The notes below the pieces were generated by a model that was not told the origin of the DNA, made no database searches, and saw only the letters and a list, made by a program, of their open reading frames with translations. Shown here one piece after another: positions 29,240 to 41,047 of a stretch of DNA of 64,000 nt; within the stretch, counting starts at the first letter, position 1, and every line of letters begins with the position of its first letter. The translations under genes were made by a program, and so were the position numbers. Origin of the DNA: Aphelocoma coerulescens (Eukaryota > Chordata > Aves > Passeriformes > Corvidae); NCBI RefSeq assembly GCF_041296385.1, contig NW_027184084.1:2418001-2482000 (forward strand). The letters are read 5' to 3'.

Positions 29240-29791
29240 CACATTGAGCATTACGTTGACCAACCTCCAGTCTTCTGGGGCCTCTGCTTAAGCAAGGAGT
29301 TGGCTCACTGGAGCTATGTGCTGCTAAGGGACTCCAGTCCTAGCAGTTAGTCTTGGGTGGTGTGGGTCCAACTCCTTGAATGGTGGGAGAATGCTCAGAC
29401 AGCGGCTTCTCCTTTAATACCTACTAAGGAAAAGACCATAGCACAAAGTAAAAAGTGATGCTAAGGTTACTGGCTGGCTAATCAACATATTTGTAGCTTA
29501 AATCCACAGCATGGTATTACTTTTCAGCTCACTGGTAATCAGGGAATATAAAGGCACAAGGTGGTGGGCCAGGATGTTGGCAAGGGGACACAAGGAGTAA
29601 GACAGCATAGGTGTTGTAGGAGAAAGCTGGGTACAGGGAGGGGAGGAGCTCACAGGAAATACATCATTAAAGGAAATATAAAGTGGAAAAAACCCCAAAC
29701 ACACACAAAAGCTGTATGAAAACAAATTTTATTTGTTCTACTTCCTTTAAACTGTAATGAGTATTTTGGGCCAAACCACTACACCAGGACA
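29240..29791 (+). repeat. 5' LTR region of ERV-L copy 3 (start unresolved)
   Basis: Ends tattttgggccaaaccactaca..ccaggaca, then eight bases to a PBS. The 3' end resembles the LTR at 26689-27387. The left boundary cannot be set. Confidence 0.4.
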
Positions 29792-29799
29792 GTCTTTTT

Positions 29800-29817
29800 T
29801 GGCACCCAATATGGGGC
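29800..29817 (+). other. PBS of ERV-L copy 3
   Basis: TGGCACCCAATATGGGGC after a T-run, spaced like the PBS of copy 2. Leader sequence follows to about 30029. Confidence 0.5.
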
Positions 29818-30029
29818 ACGAAGGGTTGAGATAATGACAGATCTGACCAGAGCATGTTAAAAGAAATTTGTTAAAAGCATTAATTGCATTGGTTTCATAG
29901 TTGCTGCTTACAATGTCGATTTTTTTGCTTTCATAGTTGTTGCACTTTTTCTCGGGGTTGTGTTCTGTAATACTGGTGTCATTTAGACACTGACTAAAAA
30001 GCCAGGCACCCATGAGAACCATTCACTTA

Positions 30030-30895
30030 TTTTCCTCTGCTATAGCTGAGCAGAGGAGGGGGAAAAAAAGATGAAATGGCTCATGAGTTGAGATAAGGAT
30101 TAAGGAAAAAAACACTCTAAGGGCAAAACAGGTTCGAACTTAAACAGTATAAAGAAAAATTTGTTATTAACAAATAATTTTTTATTAAAAGAGGGTAGTG
30201 AGAACTAAAATAAACCTTTGGAATACTTTTTTCTTCCCAGTCCCTTCCTCTTTCTCACCGACAACGTAGGGAGACAGAACAAGGGGTTTGGGTCAGTTTT
30301 TCACTTTCTAAAAAATCTTTCTTCAGTTCGTTCAGGGAAAGAAAGGTCTTTCTTCTGTTGTGCCATGGGGTCCTTCCCACGGGAGATGGTTCTCTGTGAA
30401 TTTCTCTAGCATAGTTCTAATTTCCACAAATAGCAGTCCCACCTGACCTGCTGTAAAGTGAGTCCCTCCCATGGGCAGTGCAGTCTTCACAAAACTGCAT
30501 AGCATGGGTCATTTAGTTCATGGGGTATAGTTTTTAAGGATAAGCTGGTCTAGTTTGGAAGCTAGGGCTCTCTTTCTCTATCTCTGGAAGCAAGGGTCTT
30601 CTCTGTCTGTTCAAGTTTCCTACTAGATTACAGCTTTTCAACATCTACCCGCTCCAGCATGAGCACCTTTTCTCATGGGCTGCAAGTGGATACTTGCATC
30701 CCCCCATGCATTTCATAGATTATAGGGAAACAATTTGTTGTATTATAGTCCTCACCACGGCTTGCAGAGAGCTCTCGACTTCGACTCTTGGAGCACTTCC
30801 TCTCCTTCTTTCTTTACTAACCTCAGTGCTGCCATGTTGGTTTTCTTCACGTGTCTTCACTTTTTCCTTTTCTCTGACTCGGAAGAAAATTGTTG
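30030..30895. repeat. Dispersed non-coding repeat R1, copy 2
   Basis: Older copy of the repeat at 28191-29060, lying in the leader of ERV-L copy 3. The match fades after tttctctgactcgg (about 30885). Sequence 30896-31214 is GC-rich and may be the rest of the same insertion. Confidence 0.55.
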
Positions 30896-31214
30896 TCCGT
30901 AGGTATTATTGTTCTCAAGTTCTATCAATTGAAAAGTTCTTATAGAGTTTTGCAGTGTCAAAAAGGTTGATCTCGTTTGAGCTCCGCACGGAGGAGTCGC
31001 TTGCCATGTTTCCGCTACTGGCCATGTGGACCTGCCACCGCTCCTGCTTTTTTTGCCCACAGGACGGTTGGCTAGGAGCGGCTCGGCAAACACAATTTGC
31101 TGGGCGCGGCACCCTGCATGGCCACACCTGTGCATGGCAGCAGCTGTGCCAAGATGGCCCCTGGTGGCCGGGGCGGCACATGGCCTCCTGGCAGCAGCTG
31201 CATGGCCCCGGCCC

Positions 31215-31960
31215 TGGGAGAAAAAGAGAATGTGCGCAGTTCAGGTCTTGTTTAAGGTTCAACAACTATTTAAGAACATCACCCAGAGATCTGCCCCAAG
31301 GCTGGATAGTTATGACTGGTGGGATGTGTGGGATAGTATGGGCAAATACCTAGAGCAGTGGGCACCACCAATGGGTTTGAACCTCACCCCTGAACAAATG
31401 CAGAATCCAGAAAAACTAGTAAAATATTTTAAAAAGGTGTGCTGTCACCATGGCAATTCCAGAGAGACACAAAGCACTGCAACGTGCTGGGGCCTGGCCC
31501 AGGCCTATTGAGCCCTGTTCAACACTGCTCAGTAACCTCATGAGGAAAAGAAGGTCTCTGGATCTGATACTAAGATGACAGGCCCTGCAGCTACTCCAAT
31601 CCTGGTGACAGACATTGATGCTGAATCAGAGAATAAACATGTGCCAGTGTCAGTTGACCCTGTACAGAAGCAGAAGAAACACACACAGTTACCTTGTAAA
31701 AGAGGTTTAGTAAAGGAGGCAAGGAGGCCAAGAAGGTCAAGAAGGAACAGGAGGGCAGAGAGAGTAAAGCAGATGAAGCAGCAAAACCATCACAAGAGCC
31801 ATCACAGGAAAAGAAGGAAGACACAAAAGAGGTAACCTCCACTCGATCTCTATTCCTGAGTGAGTTGCGAGAGATACAAAAATATTTTAGACATCATCCA
31901 AGTGAGCGTATTACTGATAGCCTGGCTGGTCCAATGCAGGCACAATGGAATTAGAGGGTA
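31215..31960 (+). pseudogene. gag: ERV-L gag remnants (copy 3)
   Basis: Two broken frames. The first (about 31240-31511) has VQQLFKNITQRSAPR, YDWWDVWDSMG and LTPEQMQNPEKLV, a likely N-terminal Gag domain not seen in the other copies here. The second (31575-31835) starts MTGPAATPILVTDID and turns very basic (RRPRRSRRNRRAERVK). Assignment rests on position between PBS and pol. Confidence 0.5.
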
Positions 31961-32139
31961 AGGAAGCCAAGCAGCTAGGATCGGTTGCTAAGGAAGCAGG
32001 CACTGACAAAGTGATAGGAAAAAAGACACAAGCCTTTAGCCTCTGGAGGCTACTCCTGTCAAGTGGGAGGGAAAGGTGTCCCTACAAGGAATATATTCCA
32101 TGTCACCCAGGATTGTAGGAATGTTACCCAGGTATGACA

Positions 32140-33350
32140 GGAAAGCATTGGAGATGGAAAGAGGCTGTATGGAGTCCCCTATGATGAGGTGCAGAAACTT
32201 CTGAAGGAGAAGGTGAATCGAGTCAGTTTGCAGAGGTGAAAGCCATCCAGTTGGCCTTAGACATTGTTGAACTAGAAAGATGGCCAATACTTTATACTGA
32301 TTCATGAATGGTGGCAAATGCCATGTGGGGACAATTGCAACAATGGAAGCAGAATAACTGGCAGCGTAGGGGTAAACCCATCTGGACTGCTGCATTGTGG
32401 CAAGATATTTCTGCCCCAGTAGAGAACTTGGTTGTGAAGGTACATCACATAGATGCTCATGTACCCAAGAGTCGGGCCACTGAAGAACATCAGAACAACA
32501 GACAGGTGGATCAGGCTGCTAGGATTGAAGTGGCTCAGGTGGATTTGGATTGGCAACACAAGGGTGAATTATTTTTAGCTCAGTGGACCCATGACACCTT
32601 GGGACATCAAGGAAGAGATGCAACATATAGATGGTCTTGTGATCAAGAGGTGGACTTTACCATGGACACTATTGCACAGATTATCCATGAATGTGAAACA
32701 TGCACTGGAATTAAGCAGGACAAGTGGGTAAAGCCTCTTTGGCATGGGGGATGATGGCTGAAATATAAGTATGGGGAGGCCTGGGAGATTGATTACATCA
32801 CACTCCCCCAAACTCACCTAGGCAAGAGCCATGTGCTTACAATGGTGGAAGCAACCACTGAATGGCTGGAAACGTATCCTCTGCCCTCTGCCACCTCCTG
32901 AAACACTATCCTGGGCATTGAAAAGCAAGTCTTATGGTGACATGGTACTCCAGAAAGAATTGAATCAGACCATGGAACTCATGTCTGCAACAACCTCATA
33001 GATACTTGGGTCAAAGAACATGGCATTGAGTGGGTGTATCACACTCCCTATCATGCACCAGCTTCTGGAAAGATCAAACAATCTAATGCACTGTTAAAGA
33101 TTACACTGAGAGCAATGGGTGGTGGGACCTTCAACATTTAGCAGAGGCCACCTGGTTAGTCAACACCAGAGGATCTCTCAACCAGGTTGTCCCTGCCCAA
33201 TCAAAACTTTTATATACTGTAGAAAGGGAAAAAGTTCCTGTAGTGCACATTAAAAACATGCTGGGGAAAACAGTCTGGGTTATTCCTGCCTCAGGCAAAG
33301 GCAAACCCATCCATGGGATTACTTTTGCTCAAGGACCCAGGTGCACTTGG
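32140..33350 (+). pseudogene. pol: ERV-L RNase H-integrase remnant (copy 3)
   Basis: Matches copy 2 pol from SQFAEVKAIQLALDI onward, with HHIDAHVPKSRA, the HHCC region including CETCTGIKQ, and VYHTPYHAPASGK. Stops are present, for example TGA at 32305, 32753 and about 32899, plus frameshifts. The second catalytic Asp region reads SDHGTH. It ends in LTR-proximal GPRCTWG at the junction with class II #3. Confidence 0.85.
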
Positions 33351-33806
33351 GGGCTGCCGAGTCCTGCGATTGTGCAGGGTGAGCCGGCCCAGGCTCTGCC
33401 TGTGGAGCCGGGGGGGGGGGGGTTTTCTGAATCCACCATCATTTGCCCCGGAAGCCCAGTCAATGGGGCCCCCCTCTGACATTCCTCCGTCACTCATCAC
33501 TGAAATAGGCGAGCCAGCCCTGCTATCACAGTCAAGATCTGTCAGCAGGATAAATAACGAACGCCAGGTTTTGTATAATTCTAACACTGCTGGGTCCCCA
33601 GTCGGGAGCTCCTGTCGGAAAGCAGAGCCGAGTTCCTGCCATAAGGCAAAGTCCAGGGCAGTATCTCTGTCCATGGAAATCCCTTTTAAAGTAGCCCAGT
33701 CTAATAATTCCCGAACTGAGTTTTCAGGAATGGAGGTGTGCAATATGCTAAACACACCTCTCCAGACCAGCATCGCAGCTTCGGTTTGTGAGCCGCTGTT
33801 TGCCAT
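33351..33806 (-). pseudogene. gag: Class II gag N-terminal fragment (#3)
   Basis: Starts with MANSGSQTEAAMLVWRGVFS (33806 down), the matrix region of proviruses #1 and #2, open to the Pro-rich part (KPPPPRLHRQ), where a G-run shifts the frame. The last residues of the open frame (below 33350) come from ERV-L sequence. Confidence 0.85.
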
Positions 33807-33926
33807 TTCTCAGTCCTTTTGGACCTCCCGGGAGGAAGGGGAACAGCGTACCTCTAGAGGAATTCGGCTTGGCTTGCAGGGTGCAGGACACGTCAGAGAG
33901 TGCAGATCACGTCGGGCAGCACCAAA

Positions 33927-34300
33927 TATTACCGCAGGCCTGGTTCCCTAGGGTATATCACCGTGTCCCGCAGCCATAGGGAGGAGGAGGAGAGAAGATC
34001 CAGCAGGCAGGAGTTGTGCAGCAAGATTGATTTATTTAATTATTTTACAAACTCTTTTATAGACTTTTTCTTCATCGCCTAATTGGACAAAGGATCAGCC
34101 ACCCCTTGGGGTGGTTGGCTAAAATCCTAAAACATCCATTGTCAAAATATTTTTCTACTGTACCATAAACAAGACTTTTCAAGGTTGCAGGTGTCTTGGT
34201 TGTTTACATTCCCTGCTACGTCTTCTGTGAGAGAGAAAAGTCTCTCACGGACTAAGAAAATAACAAGAAAATCCTTGCTAGCAGCATTTTTGTACCTGCA
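33927..34300 (-). repeat. Class II LTR (#3)
   Basis: 374 bp copy of the 376-bp TG...TA family. The right flank (34301-34809) has a CAA/CAG-rich run (34550-34590) and nothing else I can identify. Confidence 0.85.
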
Positions 34301-34809
34301 CTTCCTCACATTTGAACTTTTTACCTCTATCTTCAGTGCATGCCTGGTGCTTCTTGTTTTTCGGTCTAACTTGTTTTCAGCTAATTTTGCAGTTTGCAAG
34401 TTCTATTAAAACTTGCTATCTTACTTTTGATGGCTCATGTTATCTCACTGGCTTTGCTATCGTGCTTGCTTTACCTGCACATCTTGTTGCAATGTTACTT
34501 GTGGTTAACCTTTTGTTACATACCACTTAAGCTTCAGTATAATAAGGCAAACAAACAACAGCAGCAACAACAAAAAAAACCAGAAACCCAACAACAGCAC
34601 CTTCCCCTTTGGTGTAGTTATGGTCACAGCTGGAAGGGCAGGTGCAATGATTCCCCCGCAGCTGCAGGGGGCGCTGTGGCACAAATTTAGCCACATCTCC
34701 CTCGTGGTGATTGCAGGAGGGCTGGATGGCGAAATGGGCTGTACCAGGAACCTTGGAGCGGTGGTGGGGATGGCAGAGGCAGGCACACCCTCTGGGGTGG
34801 CAAACAAAT

Positions 34810-35434
34810 TGTAATAGAAAACACGGCTGATACAGAGGGCTTAGAATTTTAAGAGCTAACTACTGACCCCGGTATTGCTAGCATGGCTAAATTTTGCAGC
34901 TGCTTGCTAAACAATGTATAATGCTTGCTTAACACTCATTGCACTTGCCAGGCAAAGGGAAGGATGTAAGGGAGGATAAGGGGAGGATGCAGGACCATTG
35001 ACAAGGGAAAGAAACCATGACCGAAGAAACCAGCCCAAACCAGCTCTGAAGTATGGATTTGGGCCAGGAACTGAGAGCATGCGCAAGAAGGTGAGGTAGA
35101 AAGTTTAACCCGAGGAAGACTACTTACTTCATCTGAGGAAGACCTTTACTTCATCCCAGAGACCCCGGCCTGTGACCACCAGGCGGCACTGCGCAAGTGC
35201 ACCGATATGTTAATGACTTTTGAGCTGAATATAATACGAAGCGGGGACAGGCAATAAATATGTATAGGTGTATTGTGTAATCTGATGCATATGTAGTTTA
35301 TAACTAAGTAAATACTAAGTCAAGAGCCACTGAAGGTGCGCTTGTCCTTGGAGGAAAGATCCCCCCTGCGTCTCAGCTGATTAAAACATACCTACTTTGC
35401 AACTTTCCAGTTGTGAAGTCTTTTCCGCATATCA
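34810..35434 (+). repeat. 5' LTR of class I #3
   Basis: Probable bounds TGTAATAGAAAAC to CCGCATATCA. It holds a TATA-like tataatacg and AATAAA (about 35253). Four bases later is PBS-like TGGCAAGCCAGCCAGAGC (35438-35455). Confidence 0.55.
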
Positions 35435-35437
35435 TTT

Positions 35438-35455
35438 TGGCAAGCCAGCCAGAGC
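35438..35455 (+). other. PBS of class I #3
   Basis: TGGCAAGCCAGCCAGAGC after a T-run. The tRNA is not recognised. Leader follows to 35628 and again at 36200-36797 after the inserted LTR. Confidence 0.5.
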
Positions 35456-35628
35456 TTGTCTGCCCAGCTGCAGGATCGGCTGAGGGGGCAGACATCCTAG
35501 CCGTGGCCCGGGAGATTTTCCTGGTGGAACACTGCTCCTTGGCTCGCTCACTGCGGGGGCAGACAACGACCTGCTGGGACTGCGGACAAACAGTATGTTT
35601 ATGTTTTCTATTGGGTGGTGCCAAAATA

Positions 35629-36199
35629 TGTACTAGTTTGAAAAAAACCTAGTGGGAGACACCAAGTCAGAATAACAATTTAATAGGGAAATAAAAGGAG
35701 AGGGGAAGGAAAAATAAAGGCGGATAACACTGGGTTAAACTGACAGAGTTAGGATACAACCTGGCACCCTGTTAGTCAGGGTGGTGGTAGCAGTCTGGTA
35801 GAATGGTGGCTGCAGTCCTCCTGAAGCGGCGATCCTGTAGAAAAAGGGTCTGCTCCTCCTCAGAAGGTCCAGTGGTGGCTGTGTAGCTCCTGTCCTCTGG
35901 AAATCCAGTGGGAAGGTTGTTTCTGGTGTTCAGAGTCTCAGATTATATCCACGATGGAATGCTTGGTTCCTCCCTCTGGGTGGAGCATCTCACAATGGGA
36001 TAATGAATCATGAGGCCAGGTGTTGATTAGGCTCATTAACAGAAGATGGTACAGAGGGAGTTATCTCTGAGTCATGCAGCAGGACAATGATGGGCCATTA
36101 ACAGAAAGATAGTCTGGGGGGAGGAGGCAAGAAAACACTGCCCCACCTGATTTCAATGGCTCATGAGGATAGTAATAGAATACACTGCAACCCAGGACA
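35629..36199 (-). repeat. Solo LTR C (same family as 5758-6319)
   Basis: On minus TGTCCTGGGTTGCA to AACTAGTACA, 571 bp, inside the leader of class I #3. Unlike A and B, its flanks (caaaata / tgcttgt) show no duplication. Confidence 0.75.
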
Positions 36200-36797
36200 T
36201 GCTTGTAAGTCGTATGCAAGGCTAGGGAGGCTGATAAGTCACCAGAAAGGTCTGGTGTGCAGCACAGTCCCTGTTATAGAGCCCAGATTGGGAGCCGGCG
36301 GTTTGAGGGGACCTATTATCGGTCCCAAGTGCGTCCCTGGGCGGGTAAACAGGGGGACGGTGTGTGTGGGGCCCCGAGGTACAAATGGTATTGACATTTA
36401 TTGCTGCTATTTTATTGTTGCTGCTACTTTGTGTGTGCTTGTGTATGACTGAATTTTGTGTGTGACTGATTAGTTTTAAGCTCTGTGAGAAACGAAGCGA
36501 GTGATGGAATGCATGATTAATAAACAATGAGTGCTTGGCTGTGGCTAAGTGCGACTATTTTTGGTTTATTAGTGTGTGTTGGGGTTTGTTAGCTGCTTTA
36601 TTTTTATTGTAGGGGTGAAAATTTGCCATGTGGTTTGTGTGTTGTTTAAAAGTGTAAAGTTATTAAGAGGTAAAAACAACAGTGGCTAAGCGGAGAGGGA
36701 GGTCGTTGCCCCCCCTCCATCCCTCAACAATTATAGAATCATAGCCCCTGACTCCTTTCTTTTTTGTTCTACCTGCACGCATAATAGAAGGGATTTC

Positions 36798-37106
36798 TTG
36801 CTTTGTGTGTTAGCACAGTGTGAGTTTGGTGATAGTCAAAGATACTATGATTTTACCTATTTGGCAGACAGAGATCCGTGCCCGGAGTGTTGGGAAAGAA
36901 AGGACCACCTTGTCTTAAAGTTTTTGTGTGGAAAAGAGTATTGTTGGCTTGAAAACAGTAGCGTGTTAGAAAAGGATTGGGGGGAGGTGTTAAAGGTAGA
37001 ACGTAAGTGGAGGCAAGGAAGGCTCGGCAGAAAGCTTAGAAAAGCTTACAAGGAGTGGCTTATACACTATATGGGAGACTTGGAGTGGGTGATAGTATTT
37101 GAGTGA
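36798..37106 (+). CDS. Cys-rich reading frame upstream of class I #3 gag
   Basis: About 100 codons, not a protein I recognise. The frame opens at a TTG, so the true start is unknown. It holds CVLAQC, then DPCPECWERKDHL, LKFLCGKEYCW, an acidic LEKDWGEVLK and a basic tail (KWRQGRLGRKLRK). The CPECW...FLCGK...DWGE order resembles CRECF...YLCGK...CDWEIAK at 46640-46870 and the frame at 5216-5686. It lies 17 bases before the gag ATG. Confidence 0.45.
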   Translation: MLCVLAQCEFGDSQRYYDFTYLADRDPCPECWERKDHLVLKFLCGKEYCWLENSSVLEKDWGEVLKVERKWRQGRLGRKLRKAYKEWLIHYMGDLEWVIVFE

Positions 37107-37123
37107 ACTTGAGCTTTGAGTAA

Positions 37124-38636
37124 GATGGGAACCAGCCAGAGAAGGGAAATCTCTAGAGCAACCCCGCTTGGTTATGTTTTGGCACATTGGAAAGACATAG
37201 TAAGAACTGGAGGCACGGAAGATGAATCTTGTAAAGTATTGCACCCAATGGTGGCCACTGTATAAATTAGAAGATGGGACAAAGTGGCCACCTAATGGAA
37301 CCTTAGATTATAATACTTTGTTGCAGTTAATGTTGTTTTTAAGGTGGGAAGGCAAATGGGAAGAAGTGTCCTACACTGACACTATTTTTTTCTCTCCGAA
37401 ATCACCCTGAATGGCAAAAAGACTGTGGACTCACAACCCCTAGTGATCCTTTGGTGTTAGCTCTTGAACAGAAAAATAAGAAAGACCGAGGAAGGATTAG
37501 GCGGTGTTGTTCGTCGTGCAGTATAGGTCAGAGATGCACATGGTTGGATAAAGTCTATAAGGCAGTAGCTCAGGGAAAAGATGATGACAAACTAACTGAT
37601 TTGCTTAAGCCTCCCCTTAGGAAATGGGAAGAGGATGCAGACTCAAAAGGAACACCAACACCAACTCCCTCTCCTCCAGGAAGCCCTGTTTGGTCCTGAA
37701 CCAGGAAGCAGGTATTGATGGTGCCCCTGCGAGAGGCAGTGGCACCTGATAGGGATACAATGTTGGTTAGAGTGCCTTTTTCTACTGCTGACCTGGATGG
37801 GTGGAATCAGGTTGCTAAAAATTACTGAAGCAACCCAGCAAGTACTGCTGAACATTTGCAGCTTATAATAAAACAGCATAATCCAGATTGGGGTGATATA
37901 CAATTATTATTGCATGGTCTAACAGAAACAGAGACAATTGGTTATGAAAACAGCAAAAGATTTAGCGTAAGATTATTATAAAGCCCAACAATTAGATATA
38001 AAAGATTACTTTCCAATCCAAGAACCACACTGGAGTCCAAATAGAACAGCTGAATTGGAGAAATTGAAAGTTTACCAAGAATGGGTAGCAAAAGGGATCG
38101 AGAGGGCCATTCCTAAAACTTTGAATTGGTCAGCTTTATATGCAGTAAAACAGGGTCCTTCCGAGTCACCATCCGAATTCCTGGATCGTCTGAGTAACGC
38201 AATGCGTCGTAAAACATCGCTGGACCCCGAGACTGAGGTAGGGATACAACAGCTTGTATCCTTGTTTTTAGGGAAATCCATTACAGATATTAGATGCAAA
38301 TTGCAAAAGCTTCAGGCACCAGAGGGGAGGAACTTAGAAACTCTATTAGAAGTGGAGTGGAAAGTATTTAGCAATCGGGAAGAAAGCTCCAAACAAGAGT
38401 TGAAGAAATTAGTAGCAGGAGTGAGGGAAGGAAATAGAGAAAGATTTAGACAGGGACCACCCAGACAAGGACCTCCCAGACAGGGCCCACCCTGGCTAGG
38501 TAAAGACCAGTGTGTGATTTGCAGAAAGTTTGGTCATTGGAAGAATCAGTACCCAGAAAGAAGACAAGAAGATTGCCAGAATAAAGGAGATCACCGAGAG
38601 AGGGGGAGGGTGGTTGCACACATGAAAAACGATTGA
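37124..38636 (+). pseudogene. gag: Class I gag (#3), multiply broken
   Basis: Starts at ATG near 37124 with MGTSQRREI, giving Gly2 for possible myristoylation, then TPLGYVLAHWKD. Frame changes follow: matrix continues at 37222 (YCTQWWPLYKLEDG), then a linker with a PTPTPSPPGSP run (about 37650-37690). Capsid-nucleocapsid (38055-38636) is open, with a homology region ESPSEFLDRLSNAM, RQGPP repeats and a zinc knuckle CVICRKFGHWKNQY whose last Cys is Tyr. It ends at TGA 38634-38636. Confidence 0.8.
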
Positions 38637-39409
38637 AGGGGACCAGGGGATTTTACCCCAGCAGATCCACTTGTTATAATGAAGTTAGGGGAAAAAGAAA
38701 AAGAAGTAGAATTTCTGGTGGATACTGGGGCAATGCATTTGGTTTTAAATAAAGCCTTGATGCCTGTGGGGGATGATTATATGGTGGTAAACCATTGAAG
38801 TACAAGCTTGGAAAGCCATGGAGTATTCATAAATTCCTATGCATACCCAACTCCCCAAAAGCATTTTTGGGCAAAGATTTATTGGAACAATTACAGGCGG
38901 TCGTTGCATTTAAAAATGGGGAAATTACTCTGAAGGTAAATGATCAGCAGTATGTAGAAATATTGAGTTTAATATTAACAATTACTGAAACCGAAGAAAT
39001 TAGTGAGGAAATATTAAGCCAGGTGTACTCTGGAGTATGGGCAACTAATGTACCAGGAAGAGCAAAGAATGCACTTCCTATCCAAATTAAACTTAAAGAG
39101 GGGAAGCAAGCAGTCAGGATTAAACAATACCCCCTGAGAAAGGAGGATAGAGAGGGGATTACGCCAGTGATTGAAAACCTTTTACAATTGGGATTGCTAA
39201 AGGAGTGCCAATCAGATTTTAACACTCCCATTTTACCTGTTAGAAAGCCCAATGGGTCATAGAGAGTGGTACAGAACCTAAGAGCCGTTAACAAAATAAC
39301 TGAGGCTCTCTATCCTGTGTTGGCCAACCCATACATTTTACTAACATGTTTAACACCAGAACTAACCTGGTTTACTGTTTTAGATTTGAAAGATGCCTTC
39401 TTTTGCCTC
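38637..39409 (+). pseudogene. pol: Class I protease and RT N-terminus (#3)
   Basis: Reads on in the gag frame after the TGA (RGPGDFTPADP...), with protease motif LVDTGAMHLVLN (about 38718-38753). A frameshift near 38790 leads to FLGKDLLEQLQA, then RT start RIKQYPLRKEDREG and FNTPILPVRKPNG. TAG at 39260-39262 interrupts, then NLRAVNKI and [15 protein letters not shown]. The class II provirus on minus splits the gene here (target cctctc); RT continues at 43235. Confidence 0.8.
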
Positions 39410-39415
39410 CCTCTC

Positions 39416-39838
39416 TGTCAGAATTGTAAAAGGGAGAAAGCAGGCCCCGGTGGGGGGAAGAGATATGCAGACCAGCCAATATGGTTGATAAGAGCAAAAC
39501 TCCGTTTATTAGCAATCCAAAGGCACTTATATAGTATACCAGCTTGTTAACTCCTAAGTGGCTTAAAGCTTATCAAAACGCATTTCTACTTCTACCTAAT
39601 TGGACTTACATTGGCAAGTTTCCATTAGCTATGTTATGATTAAAGGAATTCAATGTTTACCTTCCTTCTCTGGGTCTTATCTGAACAGCTGCAAGTCTTC
39701 AAACCTCCCTCTTTGTTCCCCAGGCCTTTTCTCACACAAGAATCTTCTCATGGAGAGTTTTTTCTCACATACAGGCCTTTTGCTTGCAGGCTCTTGCTAC
39801 AGTTCTTTTATTGATCCCAATAATTCTATTTCCCAACA
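39416..39838 (-). repeat. 3' LTR of the minus class II provirus
   Basis: On minus TGTTGGGAAATAG to TTCTGACA, with tatataag and AATAAA. Few differences from 42806-43228. Confidence 0.88.
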
Positions 39839-39902
39839 ATTCCCCCTTTTTTCTTTTGTACAAGCAATACTTGATGGGTCACAGATGTAGTGACTTTGTA
39901 TA

Positions 39903-40142
39903 TTATCTCTTGCAAGCATTGGAAGGCAAGGTGAACACACTATTATTAATAGTATTACTAGTTCTACAGTAATCAAATGCTACACAAATAAAACTAGCTA
40001 TGATTTTTAAACCTAATAACTTTAACCATCCCTCTAAGTTGAGACCGTCTTCTTTTTTCTGTAATTGTGTAGTTAATTGATGTAACTCACTTATCTGTTT
40101 GTGAAGTAGGAAAAAGTGGTTAGAATGATTTATACAGCACAT
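39903..40142 (-). pseudogene. env: Class II Env transmembrane C-terminal remnant
   Basis: Frame with a heptad-like stretch (HKQISELHQLTTQLQKKE), then EGWLKLLGLKIIASFICVAF, a likely membrane span, and a short tail. This fits the end of a betaretroviral TM subunit just before the PPT and LTR. The rest of env is missing or decayed; 40143-41040 holds AT-rich and non-coding sequence in which I see no further domain. Confidence 0.5.
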
Positions 40143-41047
40143 ACCTTGGAACCTTTCACAGCCGTGGCTATGGGCTAATAGTAGAAAATCAATGGCTACT
40201 TAATTTGATAACATTATATGTCTAACACTAATAACACACACACTTAACATATTAAGTATTTGCAAGGTTATATTAAACTTATCCCTCTCCCAGCAAGCAA
40301 GTTTAAGCAAAATAGCATAAGCCCTGTTTGCTAAAATACCAGGTAAAAACATAAATGCTAACTAAATTAACTGCTTTCACTTGATCTAAATGGGCAGACA
40401 GCTGATTGAAAATGCCTGCTAATGCTCTTATTTTAAGACAGTCAAAAAACAATTTTTCACTTTACTTCTGGGTTTGGTGTTATACCCAAAAATTTTTTGC
40501 AATATACCCAAAAATTCATGCAATTTTTTTTTTCTTAGTTTTGTCTTTGGAAAGGGTTCCCCGACACCCACCACCAGTCACTAGCAACCACCCAGGGCAG
40601 CTGTTACATTTGCCCCAGAGTCTCACTATTTCTCCTGCCACGGAGAGTGGTGGATCTGGCAAGTCCTCAGCTCCTTCACTCAGCCACGTCTCAGCCTCTC
40701 CCAAGGCTCCTCAGGACAGGTTTCAAAGTCCCAGCTGTTGTGGTAGTGGCATCACTTCCCTCAGGAGCTGATGCTGACTGTGCCTTCTCGTTTCGGGGTC
40801 CTGTAGCATGGCACCACTTTGCTGGGCACGGCTCTGGTCAGTGATGTAGCAATGACTTGTCCCTGTTGTTGCAGGACATTCTGCAGTGTTGCAGTCCACG
40901 TTCGTTCCTAGAGCAGGAACTGTGAAGGGGTTAACAACAACTGTACGATGCTGATGTAATCCTTTGAACACAGGACATCTGCTGTAAAAACAGACTGCAA
41001 AATGCTTTGTGTAGATAAGTTAGCAAGCTTTTTGATTACTTTTTACA

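Larger units (their letters stand above)
29800..33350 (+). mobile_element. ERV-L copy 3, decayed and internally deleted
   Basis: Leader, R1 repeat inserted, gag fragments (31215-31960), a deletion from gag to RNase H, then RNase H/integrase (about 32140-33350). It is cut at 33350 by a truncated class II element on minus. More diverged from copies 1 and 2 than they are from each other. Confidence 0.75.
33351..34300 (-). mobile_element. Class II element #3, 5' fragment (LTR + gag start)
   Basis: On minus: LTR (34300-33927, starting TGCAGGTACA and ending GGTAATA), PBS TGGTGCTGCCCGACGTGA (33907-33924), leader, and gag start. It stops abruptly inside gag at about 33351 against ERV-L pol, so the rest was lost. 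No target duplication is visible. Confidence 0.85.
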
